Both the position numbers and the translations under genes were made by a program. This document shows, piece by piece, positions 56,287-64,000 of a stretch of 64,000 bases of DNA (position 1 is its first letter; every line of letters begins with the position of its first letter). Source of the DNA: Bombilactobacillus thymidiniphilus (GTDB taxonomy: Bacteria > Bacillota > Bacilli > Lactobacillales > Lactobacillaceae); the NCBI RefSeq assembly GCF_023380245.1, contig NZ_CP093365.1, positions 62,001 through 126,000 on the forward strand, written 5' to 3'. The notes under the pieces are model-generated. The model was not told the DNA's origin, did not search any database, and saw only the letters and a list, made by a program, of their open reading frames with translations.

Positions 56287-57543
56287 CTAAGCTACTTCTG
56301 CCCCATTATCATCATATAAAGCTGGATTTTGTTGTCCTGATACTGACTGGGGTGTGACCACCACTTTTTTAATATCTTCACGACTAGGAACTTCAAACAT
56401 GGTATCCATTAAAGTTTCTTCCATGATGGAACGTAAGCCCCGCGCGCCAGTATTGCGTTCAATAGCCAAATCAGCCATCGCTGTTAAAGCTTCTGATGAA
56501 AAATCTAATTGAACATCGTTTAAAGCAAATAACTGTTGATATTGCTTAACTAAGGCATTCTTAGGCTGTGTCAAAATTGCCACTAAATCCTTAGAAGTTA
56601 ATTTATTTAAAGTAGTCACTACAGGAATACGTCCGATAAATTCGGGGATGATTCCAAATTTCATCAAATCTTCTGGAATAACTTTTTGCATTACATTATC
56701 ATGATCTTCGTAATTGATTGTTTTACTAGTACCAAAACCAATTGTTTTTTCACCCATACGATTTTTCACAATGTCTTCAATACCATCAAAAGCTCCACCA
56801 ACAATAAATAAAATGTTACTAGTATCAATTTGAATTAATTCTTGCTGTGGATGTTTGCGCCCACCTTTTGGTGGAACACTAGCAACTGTGCCTTCTAAAA
56901 TCTTCAAAAGCGCTTGTTGGACACCTTCACCTGAAACATCTCTTGTAATTGAGACATTCTCACTTTTCTTAGCAATTTTATCAATTTCATCAATGTAAAT
57001 AATACCGTGTTGCGCCCGCTCCACATCAAAATCAGCATTTTGTAAGAGCTTCAATAAGATATTTTCAACATCTTCACCTACATAGCCTGCTTCAGTTAAA
57101 GTAGTAGCATCAGCAATCGCAAAAGGTACCTGCAAAATTTTAGCTAAAGTTTGCGCTAAATAAGTTTTACCTGAACCTGTTGGTCCAATCAAAGCAATAT
57201 TACTTTTTTTCATTTCAACACTATCATCATCGCCAGTTTGCTCTTGATGATTAATCCGCAAATAATGATTATAAACAGCCACTGCCAAATTTTTCTTAGC
57301 TGCTTTTTGACCAATAACATATTGATCCAAAATTTGCATAATCTCCAAAGGTGATGGTAAATCAGCAATATTTAAATTATCTTCTTCACTGTCAGTAGCT
57401 TCATCAATAATTTGTTTACATAAATCTACACATTCATTACAAATATAAACTCCAGGTCCTGCAACAATACGCTTGACCTGATCTTGTGTTTTGCCACAAA
57501 AAGAACAAGCAATCATTTCATTATCTTGGGTACTATCGAACAT
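56287..57543 (-). CDS. clpX: ATP-dependent Clp protease ATP-binding subunit ClpX
   Basis: ClpX unfolds substrates for the ClpP protease. The N-terminal zinc finger uses Cys13, Cys16, Cys35 and Cys38. The AAA+ domain has [12 protein letters not shown], the pore loop [17 protein letters not shown] and the ClpP-docking loop with IGFG. The start at 57541-57543 (MFDSTQDN) follows GGGAGGAAATTAT; the longer frame from 57558 contains this site. The normal tig-clpX order is interrupted by an oppositely oriented dehydrogenase. Confidence 0.96.
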   Translation of the reverse strand: MFDSTQDNEMIACSFCGKTQDQVKRIVAGPGVYICNECVDLCKQIIDEATDSEEDNLNIADLPSPLEIMQILDQYVIGQKAAKKNLAVAVYNHYLRINHQEQTGDDDSVEMKKSNIALIGPTGSGKTYLAQTLAKILQVPFAIADATTLTEAGYVGEDVENILLKLLQNADFDVERAQHGIIYIDEIDKIAKKSENVSITRDVSGEGVQQALLKILEGTVASVPPKGGRKHPQQELIQIDTSNILFIVGGAFDGIEDIVKNRMGEKTIGFGTSKTINYEDHDNVMQKVIPEDLMKFGIIPEFIGRIPVVTTLNKLTSKDLVAILTQPKNALVKQYQQLFALNDVQLDFSSEALTAMADLAIERNTGARGLRSIMEETLMDTMFEVPSREDIKKVVVTPQSVSGQQNPALYDDNGAEVA

Positions 57544-57594
57544 ATAATTTCCTCCCAATAGGGTACTACGCTGTTAATTTAGCATTAAAAAGAC

Positions 57595-57640
57595 TAGCAT
57601 ATAATATATAGAAAGTAAAAAGTTATGAAACTTCTACACT
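57595..57640 (-). promoter_or_regulatory. Probable clpX promoter in the divergent clpX/dehydrogenase gap
   Basis: On the minus strand TTCATA is followed after 17 bases by TATTAT, lying over the AT-rich stretch near 57600-57612. The same stretch holds ATATAAT on the plus strand, so the two divergent promoters may share or compete for it. No CtsR box was found. Confidence 0.4.
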
Positions 57641-57667
57641 TTTTAATTATACATGAAAGGAAGCAAA

Positions 57668-58591
57668 ATGATGAATAAAGTTGGAATTATTGGCTTAGGA
57701 CATGTAGGAGCAACAACAGCCTTATTGATGGCACAACGCGGAAAAGTTGGCAAAATGGTCTTAGTTGATCAAAATACCGCCAAAGTCAAATCAGAGCAAT
57801 TAGATCTACAAGATCAAATTGCCCAATTAGCAACTGATACTAGTGTTGTGGTACAAGACTATGATAGTGAGCAATGGGATAAAATTACCGATTTGGACGT
57901 ATTGATCTTTTGTCCAGGAAAAATTGCTGCCCTTATTGATCACGGCGGAAATCGTGATTATGAATTAAATATTACTAGTCAAATCGTCAAAGAAGTAGCG
58001 CCAAAAATTAAGGCTTCCAAATTTGCTGGCATAATTGTTACTATAACTAATCCTTGTGATGTTATTGCACGACTTTTGCAAGAACAAACTGGCTTTGATC
58101 AACAACGGATTGTTGGTACGGGAACTAGTTTAGAGACAGCTAGAATGCGACATGCAGTTGGTGCAGCCACCGGACACAATTATCACGACGTTCAAGGCTA
58201 TGTTTTTGGGGAGCACGGCGATTCTATGTTTCCTGTTTGGTCTAGTGTACAAATCGCTGGCAAGCCAATTACTGATTTTGATGTAAATTTGTCTCAACTA
58301 AAACAACAAATAGTAACCGGTGGCTATACTATTATGGATGGTAAACACTATACTAATAATGGCATTGCTACACGTGCTAATCTAACTACTGAGGCCATCT
58401 TAAGTGATGCCAAAAGAGCTTTGCCTGTCAGTGCTTATGATCCTGATTTTAAACTTTATATTGGGCAATTAGCTATTGTAGGAAAAAATGGCATTGAAAA
58501 ATTGGTCAAGCTATCATTAAATAAATCAGAGCAACATGAATACCAAATCGCCTCCAAAGCTATTCAGGCAAATTATGAAAAAGTAAAATAA
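57668..58591 (+). CDS. L-2-hydroxyacid dehydrogenase (L-HicDH/L-lactate dehydrogenase-like)
   Basis: It belongs to the lactate/malate dehydrogenase family: NAD motif GIIGLGHVGATTA, ITNPCDVI, GTGTSLETARMRHAVG and the catalytic histidine in FGEHGDSMFPVW. The overall pattern, with LDLQDQIAQLA and GGYTIMDGKHYTNNGIATR, is closer to L-2-hydroxyisocaproate dehydrogenases than to main LDH. Those enzymes reduce 2-oxo acids from branched-chain amino acids. The ATG at 57668 follows AAAGGAAGC; the longer frame from 57653 starts before it. It is inserted between tig and clpX. Confidence 0.87.
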   Translation: MMNKVGIIGLGHVGATTALLMAQRGKVGKMVLVDQNTAKVKSEQLDLQDQIAQLATDTSVVVQDYDSEQWDKITDLDVLIFCPGKIAALIDHGGNRDYELNITSQIVKEVAPKIKASKFAGIIVTITNPCDVIARLLQEQTGFDQQRIVGTGTSLETARMRHAVGAATGHNYHDVQGYVFGEHGDSMFPVWSSVQIAGKPITDFDVNLSQLKQQIVTGGYTIMDGKHYTNNGIATRANLTTEAILSDAKRALPVSAYDPDFKLYIGQLAIVGKNGIEKLVKLSLNKSEQHEYQIASKAIQANYEKVK

Positions 58592-58679
58592 AAAATCCTG
58601 CAACCAATGAGGAGTTTTGATAACACTTAGATATTCATCTAATTATTATCAGTCTTCTTCATGGTTAAAGGATTTTTTT
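58591..58679. terminator. Long multi-segment hairpin, bidirectional terminator between dehydrogenase and tig
   Basis: About 89 bases fold into one extended hairpin: AAAAATCCT/AGGATTTTT, AACCA/TGGTT, TGAGGAG/TTCTTCA (with G-U pairs), GATAA/TTATC and TTAGAT/ATCTAA with a four-base ATTC loop. T-runs follow on both strands, so it can terminate both convergent genes. It is much longer than the other terminators here. Confidence 0.75.
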
Positions 58680-58681
58680 AT

Positions 58682-59971
58682 TTATTCTTGCACCGCAGAA
58701 TCACTGATTAAATCAACAACTTTTTTGATGGCAATATCGTGGTCAAGCATATCAGCAGTTAAAGCATCACGTACTGCTTGTTCTTCCATACCATAATCAG
58801 CTGCTAATTCTTTTACTTCTTCAGCCCGTTCATCATCTTCAACCTTGATATCTTCTGCTTTAACAATAGCTTCCAATAATAGGTTAGTCTTAATTCGATT
58901 TTCAGCATCAGCACTAAATTGCTTCTTCAAATCATCTTCGGTTGTCCCAGTAATTTGGTAATACATTTGCGGATTAATACCTTGACGTTGCATATTACCT
59001 AAATATTGATCAACTTGACTTTGAATGTCTTGTTCAATCATAGCTTGCGGAATTTTTTCATATTCAGCATTTTCCACTGCTTGTTGCACAGCTTGCGTTT
59101 CCACAGCATCTTCAGCAGCTTGTTGCTTTTGATCACGCAATTTATTTTCTAATTTAGTTTTCAATTCAGCTAAAGTTTCAACATCCTCATCCACATCTTT
59201 AGCAAAATCATCATCTAAAGTAGGCAATTCTTTAGTTTTGATTTCATGAATAGTTGTTTGAAAATGTGCTTCTCTACCAGCTAAATCTTCGGCTTGATAA
59301 TCTTCTGGGAAAGTAACCTTAACATCAACTTCGTCACCAGTTTCATGATCAACTAATTGATCTTCAAAACCAGGAATAAAGCTACCGGAACCCAATTCCA
59401 AAGAATAATTATCTGCACTGCCACCGTCAAAAGCTTCGCCATCAACAGTGCCTTTATAATCAATCACTACTGTATCACCGTTTTCAGATTTACCAGTTTC
59501 TTTCAAAACCAACTCAGCTTGTTGCTTTTGTAAGCGGTCAATTTCAGCATCTACATCATCAGAGTTAACTTCAGTATCTTGCTTGTTAACTTTTAACCCC
59601 TTGTAATCACCTAAAGTTACTTCAGGTGCCACTGCTACAGTAGCTTTAATTGACCAAGGCTTATTTTCTTCCATGCTCTCCACAGAAATCTCTGGTTGAG
59701 CCACTGGCTTGACATCAGCTTCTTCTAAGGCATTCGTATAAGCTTGTGGCAAAACTTCATTTAAAGCATCTTGATATAAAGCTGTTTCACCGTACATTTG
59801 ATTAAACATTGCACGTGGAACTTTACCTTTACGAAATCCTGGTACATTCAAAGTTTTGCGTACTTTTTTAAAAGCAGCATCTAAACCTTTACTAATTGTA
59901 TCTTGATCAATTTCAAAAATTAATTCTCCATCTTGATCTTTTTTCTTAGTCCATTTAGCTTTAGAAGCCAT
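58682..59971 (-). CDS. tig: Trigger factor
   Basis: Trigger factor is the ribosome-bound chaperone and prolyl isomerase. The ribosome-docking signature [17 protein letters not shown] lies near residue 44, the FKBP-like domain contains [20 protein letters not shown], and a helical C-terminal chaperone domain follows. The 429 residues are normal. CGGAGGG precedes the ATG. It lies after tuf and ends at the long hairpin. Confidence 0.97.
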   Translation of the reverse strand: MASKAKWTKKKDQDGELIFEIDQDTISKGLDAAFKKVRKTLNVPGFRKGKVPRAMFNQMYGETALYQDALNEVLPQAYTNALEEADVKPVAQPEISVESMEENKPWSIKATVAVAPEVTLGDYKGLKVNKQDTEVNSDDVDAEIDRLQKQQAELVLKETGKSENGDTVVIDYKGTVDGEAFDGGSADNYSLELGSGSFIPGFEDQLVDHETGDEVDVKVTFPEDYQAEDLAGREAHFQTTIHEIKTKELPTLDDDFAKDVDEDVETLAELKTKLENKLRDQKQQAAEDAVETQAVQQAVENAEYEKIPQAMIEQDIQSQVDQYLGNMQRQGINPQMYYQITGTTEDDLKKQFSADAENRIKTNLLLEAIVKAEDIKVEDDERAEEVKELAADYGMEEQAVRDALTADMLDHDIAIKKVVDLISDSAVQE

Positions 59972-60053
59972 AATATCCCTCCGGTACTAATTATCTCTAC
60001 ATACTAAGATATCTTACCTTAAATAAAATAAGTTGTAAATGTTCTGGATTGTC

Positions 60054-60062
60054 ATTATAACA
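60054..60062 (-). promoter_or_regulatory. Extended -10 promoter of tig
   Basis: The minus strand reads TGTTATAAT about 80 bases before the tig start, just after the tuf terminator. No clear -35 hexamer is visible. Confidence 0.6.
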
Positions 60063-60075
60063 AATTTTATGTATG

Positions 60076-60099
60076 GAAAAAGCCTGGCAATGCCAGACT
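60076..60099 (-). terminator. Intrinsic terminator after tuf
   Basis: On the minus strand AGTCTGGC pairs with GCCAGGCT and is followed by TTTTT. Confidence 0.9.
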
Positions 60100-60117
60100 T
60101 CTCAATTAAATTAAAAA

Positions 60118-61308
60118 TTAATCTAAAATATCAGTAACCACACCTGCACCAACAGTACGTCCACCTTCACGGACAGTAAACTTAGTACCTTTTTCAATAG
60201 CAACTGGGGCAATCAAGTCAACTTCAAAAGTAACATTGTCACCAGGCATAACCATTTCTACACCATCTGGTAATTCAATAACACCAGTAACATCTGTTGT
60301 ATGGAAGTAGAATTGTGGACGGTAATTGGAGAAGAATGGAGTATGACGTCCACCTTCCTCTTTACTTAAGATATAAACTTCACCCTTGAATTTGTTATGA
60401 GTTTGGATTGAACCTGGCTTAGCCAAAACTTGACCACGTTCGATTTGATCACGGTTAACACCACGTAAAAGCACACCAACGTTATCGCCAGCTTCACCCA
60501 TATCAAGTGTCTTACGGAACATTTCCAAACCTGTAACAGTTGTATGACCAGCTTCTTCGTGCAAACCAACGATATCAACTTCGTCACCGACTTTAACTTC
60601 ACCACGGTCAATACGACCAGAAGCAACAGTACCACGACCAGTGATTGTGAAGACATCTTCAACAGGCATCAAGAAAGGCTTGTCATTACTACGTTCTGGA
60701 GTTGGAACATAATCGTCAATAGTATCCATTAATTCTTCGATAACTTTAACGTTGTCAGGATCGCCTTCAAGAGCTTTCAAAGCGGAGCCTCGAACAACAG
60801 GAATATCATCCCCTGGATAATCGTATTCAGATAATAAGTCGCGAACTTCCATTTCAACCAAGTCGACTAATTCATCATCATCAACAAGGTCAGTCTTGTT
60901 CAAGAACACAACAATATAGTCAACACCAACTTGGTGAGCTAACAAAATATGTTCACGCGTTTGTGGCATAGGACCATCAGTAGCAGCAACTACTAAGATA
61001 GCACCATCCATTTGTGCAGCACCAGTGATCATGTTCTTGACGTAGTCAGCATGTCCTGGAGCATCAATATGAGCATAGTGACGCTTTTCTGTTTCGTATT
61101 CAACGTGAGCAGTATTGATTGTAATCCCACGTTCTTTTTCTTCTGGTGCTTTGTCAATATCGGAGTAATCTTCAGCTTTAGCTAAACCTTTGTCAGACAA
61201 AACTTTAGTGATTGCTGCTGTTAAAGTTGTTTTACCATGATCAACGTGACCAATTGTACCGATATTTACATGGGGCTTAGTTCTTTCATAATGTTCTTTT
61301 TCTGCCAT
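60118..61308 (-). CDS. tuf: Elongation factor Tu
   Basis: EF-Tu brings aminoacyl-tRNA to the ribosome. [41 protein letters not shown] and NKTDLVDD are canonical; domains 2 and 3 follow with [14 protein letters not shown]. The start at 61306-61308 follows AGGAGGTTTC; the frame from 61377 adds leader-encoded residues with no ribosome-binding site. It has two candidate promoters, a leader hairpin and its own terminator. Codon use is strongly biased, as expected for a highly expressed gene. Confidence 0.98.
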   Translation of the reverse strand: MAEKEHYERTKPHVNIGTIGHVDHGKTTLTAAITKVLSDKGLAKAEDYSDIDKAPEEKERGITINTAHVEYETEKRHYAHIDAPGHADYVKNMITGAAQMDGAILVVAATDGPMPQTREHILLAHQVGVDYIVVFLNKTDLVDDDELVDLVEMEVRDLLSEYDYPGDDIPVVRGSALKALEGDPDNVKVIEELMDTIDDYVPTPERSNDKPFLMPVEDVFTITGRGTVASGRIDRGEVKVGDEVDIVGLHEEAGHTTVTGLEMFRKTLDMGEAGDNVGVLLRGVNRDQIERGQVLAKPGSIQTHNKFKGEVYILSKEEGGRHTPFFSNYRPQFYFHTTDVTGVIELPDGVEMVMPGDNVTFEVDLIAPVAIEKGTKFTVREGGRTVGAGVVTDILD

Positions 61309-61347
61309 GAAAAGAAACCTCCTGTTTGTCATACGAGTTATTAATGC

Positions 61348-61385
61348 AAAAAAATATAAAGAGCATTGCAAAAACAACTCTTTAT
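61348..61385 (-). promoter_or_regulatory. Hairpin plus U-run at the 5' end of the tuf leader
   Basis: On the minus strand ATAAAGAG (61378-61385) pairs with CTCTTTAT (61356-61363) and is followed by ATTTTTTTG. It has the form of an intrinsic terminator but lies downstream of the tuf -10. It may end transcription from the upstream TPR gene, attenuate tuf, or cap the tuf mRNA with a 5' hairpin. Confidence 0.6.
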
Positions 61386-61391
61386 GCAGAA

Positions 61392-61478
61392 ATTATACTA
61401 CTTTTGGTCAATAAAACCAAGTTCTAACTACCAAAAATATACTCTTAGTAGTATACAAATCTACTCAAAAAATGTAAA
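61392..61478 (-). promoter_or_regulatory. Tandem tuf promoters
   Basis: Distal promoter: TTTACA (61473-61478), 17 bases, TATACT (61450-61455). Proximal promoter: TTGGTT (61415-61420), 17 bases, TATAAT (61392-61397). Both read toward tuf on the minus strand. The proximal start should fall near 61385. Confidence 0.7.
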
Positions 61479-61492
61479 CCAAATTTTGTAAA

Positions 61493-62422
61493 CTAATTGA
61501 ATAAATTTAACAAGTCCACAAATTTATCCAACCACTTATTTACTTTAACAGCTTTAGGATCTTTTTCAAGCGATTGTGCTTTATTTTCTAAATTTAATCG
61601 AGCTAAGATCAATTCTAACCATAAATTAGGATCAAGTACAATTTGATCTGTAAAAGGATATATTAATGCAGCATACAAATTAACCTCAGACAAAATCGGC
61701 TCTACTTGATCTAAAGCTAGTAATTGATCATTATTTAATAGACTTTTTTCCCATGACTGCAAGCACTTTAATTCACTGATTAAGGGACAATCAAGCGAGA
61801 TAAAGGTACGTGTTTGACCATAAAAATCTATTCGAAACTCGTTTTCTAAGTGTAATTTAACTAAATCATCTACTATACCTGCTTTAATCAAGGGATGAAT
61901 TTTTTTATCAAGCAACAAAAACTGTGCACAATCGACAAACTCAGCAACAGGAAATGAATGTAATTTTAAAACGATAGCTGATTGTTGTGTCGATGGTACG
62001 GTACTTAATGTGGTCAAACGCATTTTCAATTGCTGTTGTTCTAACATATGCTGTTGTTGAAATGATGCCTGATTATAATCTAAAATAGTCTGCAATTGTT
62101 GAAACGCAGTATCGTGTTCTAATTCAGAATTCATTAATAATTGTTGTGCACCAATATAATCATGTAATCCCACCAAAACATCAATTACCAAAGCCAAATT
62201 AGTAATGTTGGTCAAATAAGCAGCAATATTGGATTGCAGTAAATTAAATGCTTGTTCATCTTGTTGATTATAATGTAAGGCTTGCACCATTTTTCTTTCA
62301 AAATTAAACTGTGGACGTTCTTTATAAATCTCTTCATACAACTCGATAGCAGACTGATAATCTTGCTGCGCCATAGATTCTTGCGCTTGCCAGCTTAATT
62401 GCGCAATTTTTGCGTCATCCAA
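61493..62422 (-). CDS. Tetratricopeptide repeat protein between rnjB and tuf
   Basis: This 309-residue protein starts with a clear TPR pair (AQESMAQQDYQSAIELYEEIYKERP is seen in parts: QDYQSAIELYEEI, then RKMVQALHYNQQDEQAF) and continues as acidic helical sequence without membrane segments. I do not know its function. A TPR gene commonly follows the RNase J gene near tuf in lactobacilli. The start is TTG with GAGGTGA and a 7-base spacing. Its stop is followed directly by the tuf promoters. Confidence 0.78.
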   Translation of the reverse strand: MDDAKIAQLSWQAQESMAQQDYQSAIELYEEIYKERPQFNFERKMVQALHYNQQDEQAFNLLQSNIAAYLTNITNLALVIDVLVGLHDYIGAQQLLMNSELEHDTAFQQLQTILDYNQASFQQQHMLEQQQLKMRLTTLSTVPSTQQSAIVLKLHSFPVAEFVDCAQFLLLDKKIHPLIKAGIVDDLVKLHLENEFRIDFYGQTRTFISLDCPLISELKCLQSWEKSLLNNDQLLALDQVEPILSEVNLYAALIYPFTDQIVLDPNLWLELILARLNLENKAQSLEKDPKAVKVNKWLDKFVDLLNLFN

Positions 62423-62458
62423 TAATTTATCACCTCAGCTTAAAATAAAAAGCCCCCA

Positions 62459-64000
62459 TTAGGACTTTACTGTATTATTATGCGCTTTACGATGTCGATT
62501 TTGGTTTACTTCCATCACCACTGGTAAAATCACGGGATGCCGCTTAGTTTTTTCCCATAAAAAGTGATTTAAATCTTCACGAATATCTTGCTTCAATTCA
62601 GACCAGTCAAAATCTTTATGATCTAAATTATTTTGCACAGCTTGCGTTATAACGTTGATACTTTCACTTAATAATTCTCGATTATCTCGTAAATAAATGA
62701 ACCCGCGTGCAGTAACCTTAGGTTGTGCAACTACTTTTTTCTTTTTGCGATCAATGGTAACCACAGCAATAAAAACACCATCTTGCGATAGTAATTTACG
62801 ATCACGCAAAACGATCGTTCCAATATCGCCAACGCCCATTCCATCAATCATCGTGTCACCGGCTTGAATAGCTTGTGCCAAATGGAAAGAACCTTGATCA
62901 TAGCTTAAAACATCACCATTTTTTAATAAGAAAACATTATCAGCTGGCACTCCAGTTTCCACAGCAATAGTTGCATGCATATTCAAATTACGATATTCGC
63001 CTTGAACTGGCAATAAATTTTGTGGATGTAAAATATTAATCATCAATTGTAAATCACTTTTAGCGGCGTGCCCTGAAGTATATAACCCAGAATCTGTAAC
63101 ACTTTTAACTTCGCCACCTGCTCGAAATATTAAATCACGAGTCTTAGCCACAGTAGTTTCCATTGCATGAGAAGGTGTCGTCGTTATAAACACCAAGTCA
63201 CCCTCTTCAATATGATAAAAGTGATGCTTACTAGTAGCCATTTTTTGTAAAATTTTGATAGGTTCACCCATGCGACCAGTTTCAATAATGACAACGTGAT
63301 CCTTAGGCAATTTTTCAGCTTGACTAGCACTCACTAGCAAATCGTCAGCTAACTGCAAATAACCCAATTTAATAGCAGTCCGCACGATCTTAGCCGCACT
63401 TTGTCCCGTTAAAACCACTTTGCGTCCTGTCCTTTGCGCAGCATCAAAAATTTGTTGCATGCGCTGAATATTAGACGCTACCGAAGCCACAATAATCCGC
63501 CCCGTTTGATACTCAAAAGTCTCCCAAATATAATTATAAATATCTCGTTCATCTGCAGCCGGGTAAGGTGACTCCGCATTAGCTGAATCACTCAACAATG
63601 CCAACACTTTCTTACTGCCAATAGTTGCTAAACGCTGATAATCTGTTTGATACGTAGAAGGTGCTGATTGATCAAATTTAAAATCCCCAGTATAAACTAT
63701 TTGCCCTTCCGGCGTGTCTACAACAATGCCCAATGAATCAGGAATTGAATGTGTCGTCTTGAAAAACGAAACACTTAACTTATCAAAGTCAATTGCCGTC
63801 TTTGCATCAACTACTTGAAAATTATTAAATTTGCGACTTCTTTTATCTTGGTTAACAATAATCTTTGCTAATTCGATGGTTAATTTAGAACCAAAAACCG
63901 GAATATCGTAATCACTTATCAAATAAGGTAAGGAACCGATTGCATCAGCATGACCATGTGTCAAAAAAATACCCACAACTTTTTCAATATTATCCTTGAT
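62459..64000 (-). CDS. rnjB: Ribonuclease J2-like metallo-beta-lactamase nuclease, C-terminal part
   Basis: RNase J enzymes degrade and process RNA as 5' exonuclease and endonuclease, usually as a J1/J2 complex. About 513 residues are visible; the N-terminus lies beyond the right edge. The metal motif reads HGHADAIG, where active J1 has HxHxDH, so one metal-binding histidine is replaced, as in catalytically weak J2 proteins. Beta-CASP features (LLSDSANAE, SGHAAKSDLQLMI, VQGEYRNL) are present. The GTG at 63976 is internal, since the frame continues upstream to base 64000 as DNIEKVVGIFLTH. Confidence 0.88.
   Translation of the reverse strand: MKDNIEKVVGIFLTHGHADAIGSLPYLISDYDIPVFGSKLTIELAKIIVNQDKRSRKFNNFQVVDAKTAIDFDKLSVSFFKTTHSIPDSLGIVVDTPEGQIVYTGDFKFDQSAPSTYQTDYQRLATIGSKKVLALLSDSANAESPYPAADERDIYNYIWETFEYQTGRIIVASVASNIQRMQQIFDAAQRTGRKVVLTGQSAAKIVRTAIKLGYLQLADDLLVSASQAEKLPKDHVVIIETGRMGEPIKILQKMATSKHHFYHIEEGDLVFITTTPSHAMETTVAKTRDLIFRAGGEVKSVTDSGLYTSGHAAKSDLQLMINILHPQNLLPVQGEYRNLNMHATIAVETGVPADNVFLLKNGDVLSYDQGSFHLAQAIQAGDTMIDGMGVGDIGTIVLRDRKLLSQDGVFIAVVTIDRKKKKVVAQPKVTARGFIYLRDNRELLSESINVITQAVQNNLDHKDFDWSELKQDIREDLNHFLWEKTKRHPVILPVVMEVNQNRHRKAHNNTVKS

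Noticed and set aside
60118-61377. Longer EF-Tu frame with a hydrophobic N-terminus (from 61377)
   Set aside because: It would run through the leader hairpin and U-run, and the perfect AGGAGG site serves the internal ATG that gives the canonical MAEKEHY start.
61400-61425. CtsR-like half site (TTGGTCAA) near tuf
   Set aside because: CtsR needs a tandem GGTCAAA heptad repeat. Only one imperfect unit is present, lying in the spacer of the tuf promoter.

Overview
The window reads as chromosomal core sequence of a low-GC member of the Lactobacillaceae (Firmicutes). Evidence: AT-rich DNA, strong Shine-Dalgarno (SD) boxes with many TTG/GTG starts, and gene blocks typical of lactobacilli (parE-parC, metQ-M20-metN-metI behind a T-box, dprA-topA-hslV-hslU, rbgA-rnhB, thyA-folA, der-rpsA-cmk, scpA-scpB-rluB-ribU, pfkA-pyk, tig/clpX/ysxC, rnjB-tuf). 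A PTS fructose operon and several lactate/hydroxyacid dehydrogenase-type genes suggest a sugar-fermenting lifestyle. I cannot name the species from sequence alone; a bee-associated or similar small-genome lactobacillus is only a guess.

Layout. 1-3.2 kb: topoisomerase IV genes (parC cut by the left edge) facing away from plsY. 3.3-7.6 kb: methionine ABC transporter plus an M20 peptidase under a Met T-box riboswitch and a consensus promoter. 7.6-18.2 kb: aldose epimerase, HslUV protease, TopA, DprA, RNase HII, RbgA, a CtpA protease and a YozE/YpmS/SGNH-lipase cluster. 18.2-27.5 kb: DegV, hemolysin III family protein, DHFR, ThyA, an ABC-F ATPase, CCA transferase, TPR protein, HU and Der. 27.6-34.7 kb: S1 protein, CMP kinase, LysM protein, RibU under an FMN riboswitch, RluB, ScpB, ScpA, RibT, CvfB and DUF441. 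34.8-41.3 kb: Pyk, PfkA, DnaE and a small membrane protein. 41.4-46.7 kb: L32, SDR, RNase Z, OatA-like acyltransferase and ObgE. 46.9-51.2 kb: a plus-strand island fruR-fruK-fruA-cutC. 51.2-64 kb: UvrC, a 47-aa conserved small protein, a probable decayed gene, a quinone-type D-lactate dehydrogenase, YsxC, ClpX, an L-hydroxyacid dehydrogenase inserted in the opposite orientation, trigger factor, EF-Tu, a TPR protein and RNase J2 (cut by the right edge).

Most genes lie on the minus strand in short operons with clear intrinsic terminators. There is no CRISPR array, prophage, insertion sequence, rRNA or tRNA that I can see. I found no convincing undescribed multi-gene system. The points most worth a second look are non-coding: a roughly 90-nt multi-segment hairpin between the hydroxyacid dehydrogenase and tig, a 5'-terminal hairpin plus U-run at the tuf transcription start, an FMN riboswitch placed right behind rluB with no obvious promoter, a palindrome over the uvrC promoter and helically phased repeats before fruR. 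On the genic side, xerC and xerD are missing from both of their customary positions, and a small decayed gene lies at 53.3-53.75 kb.
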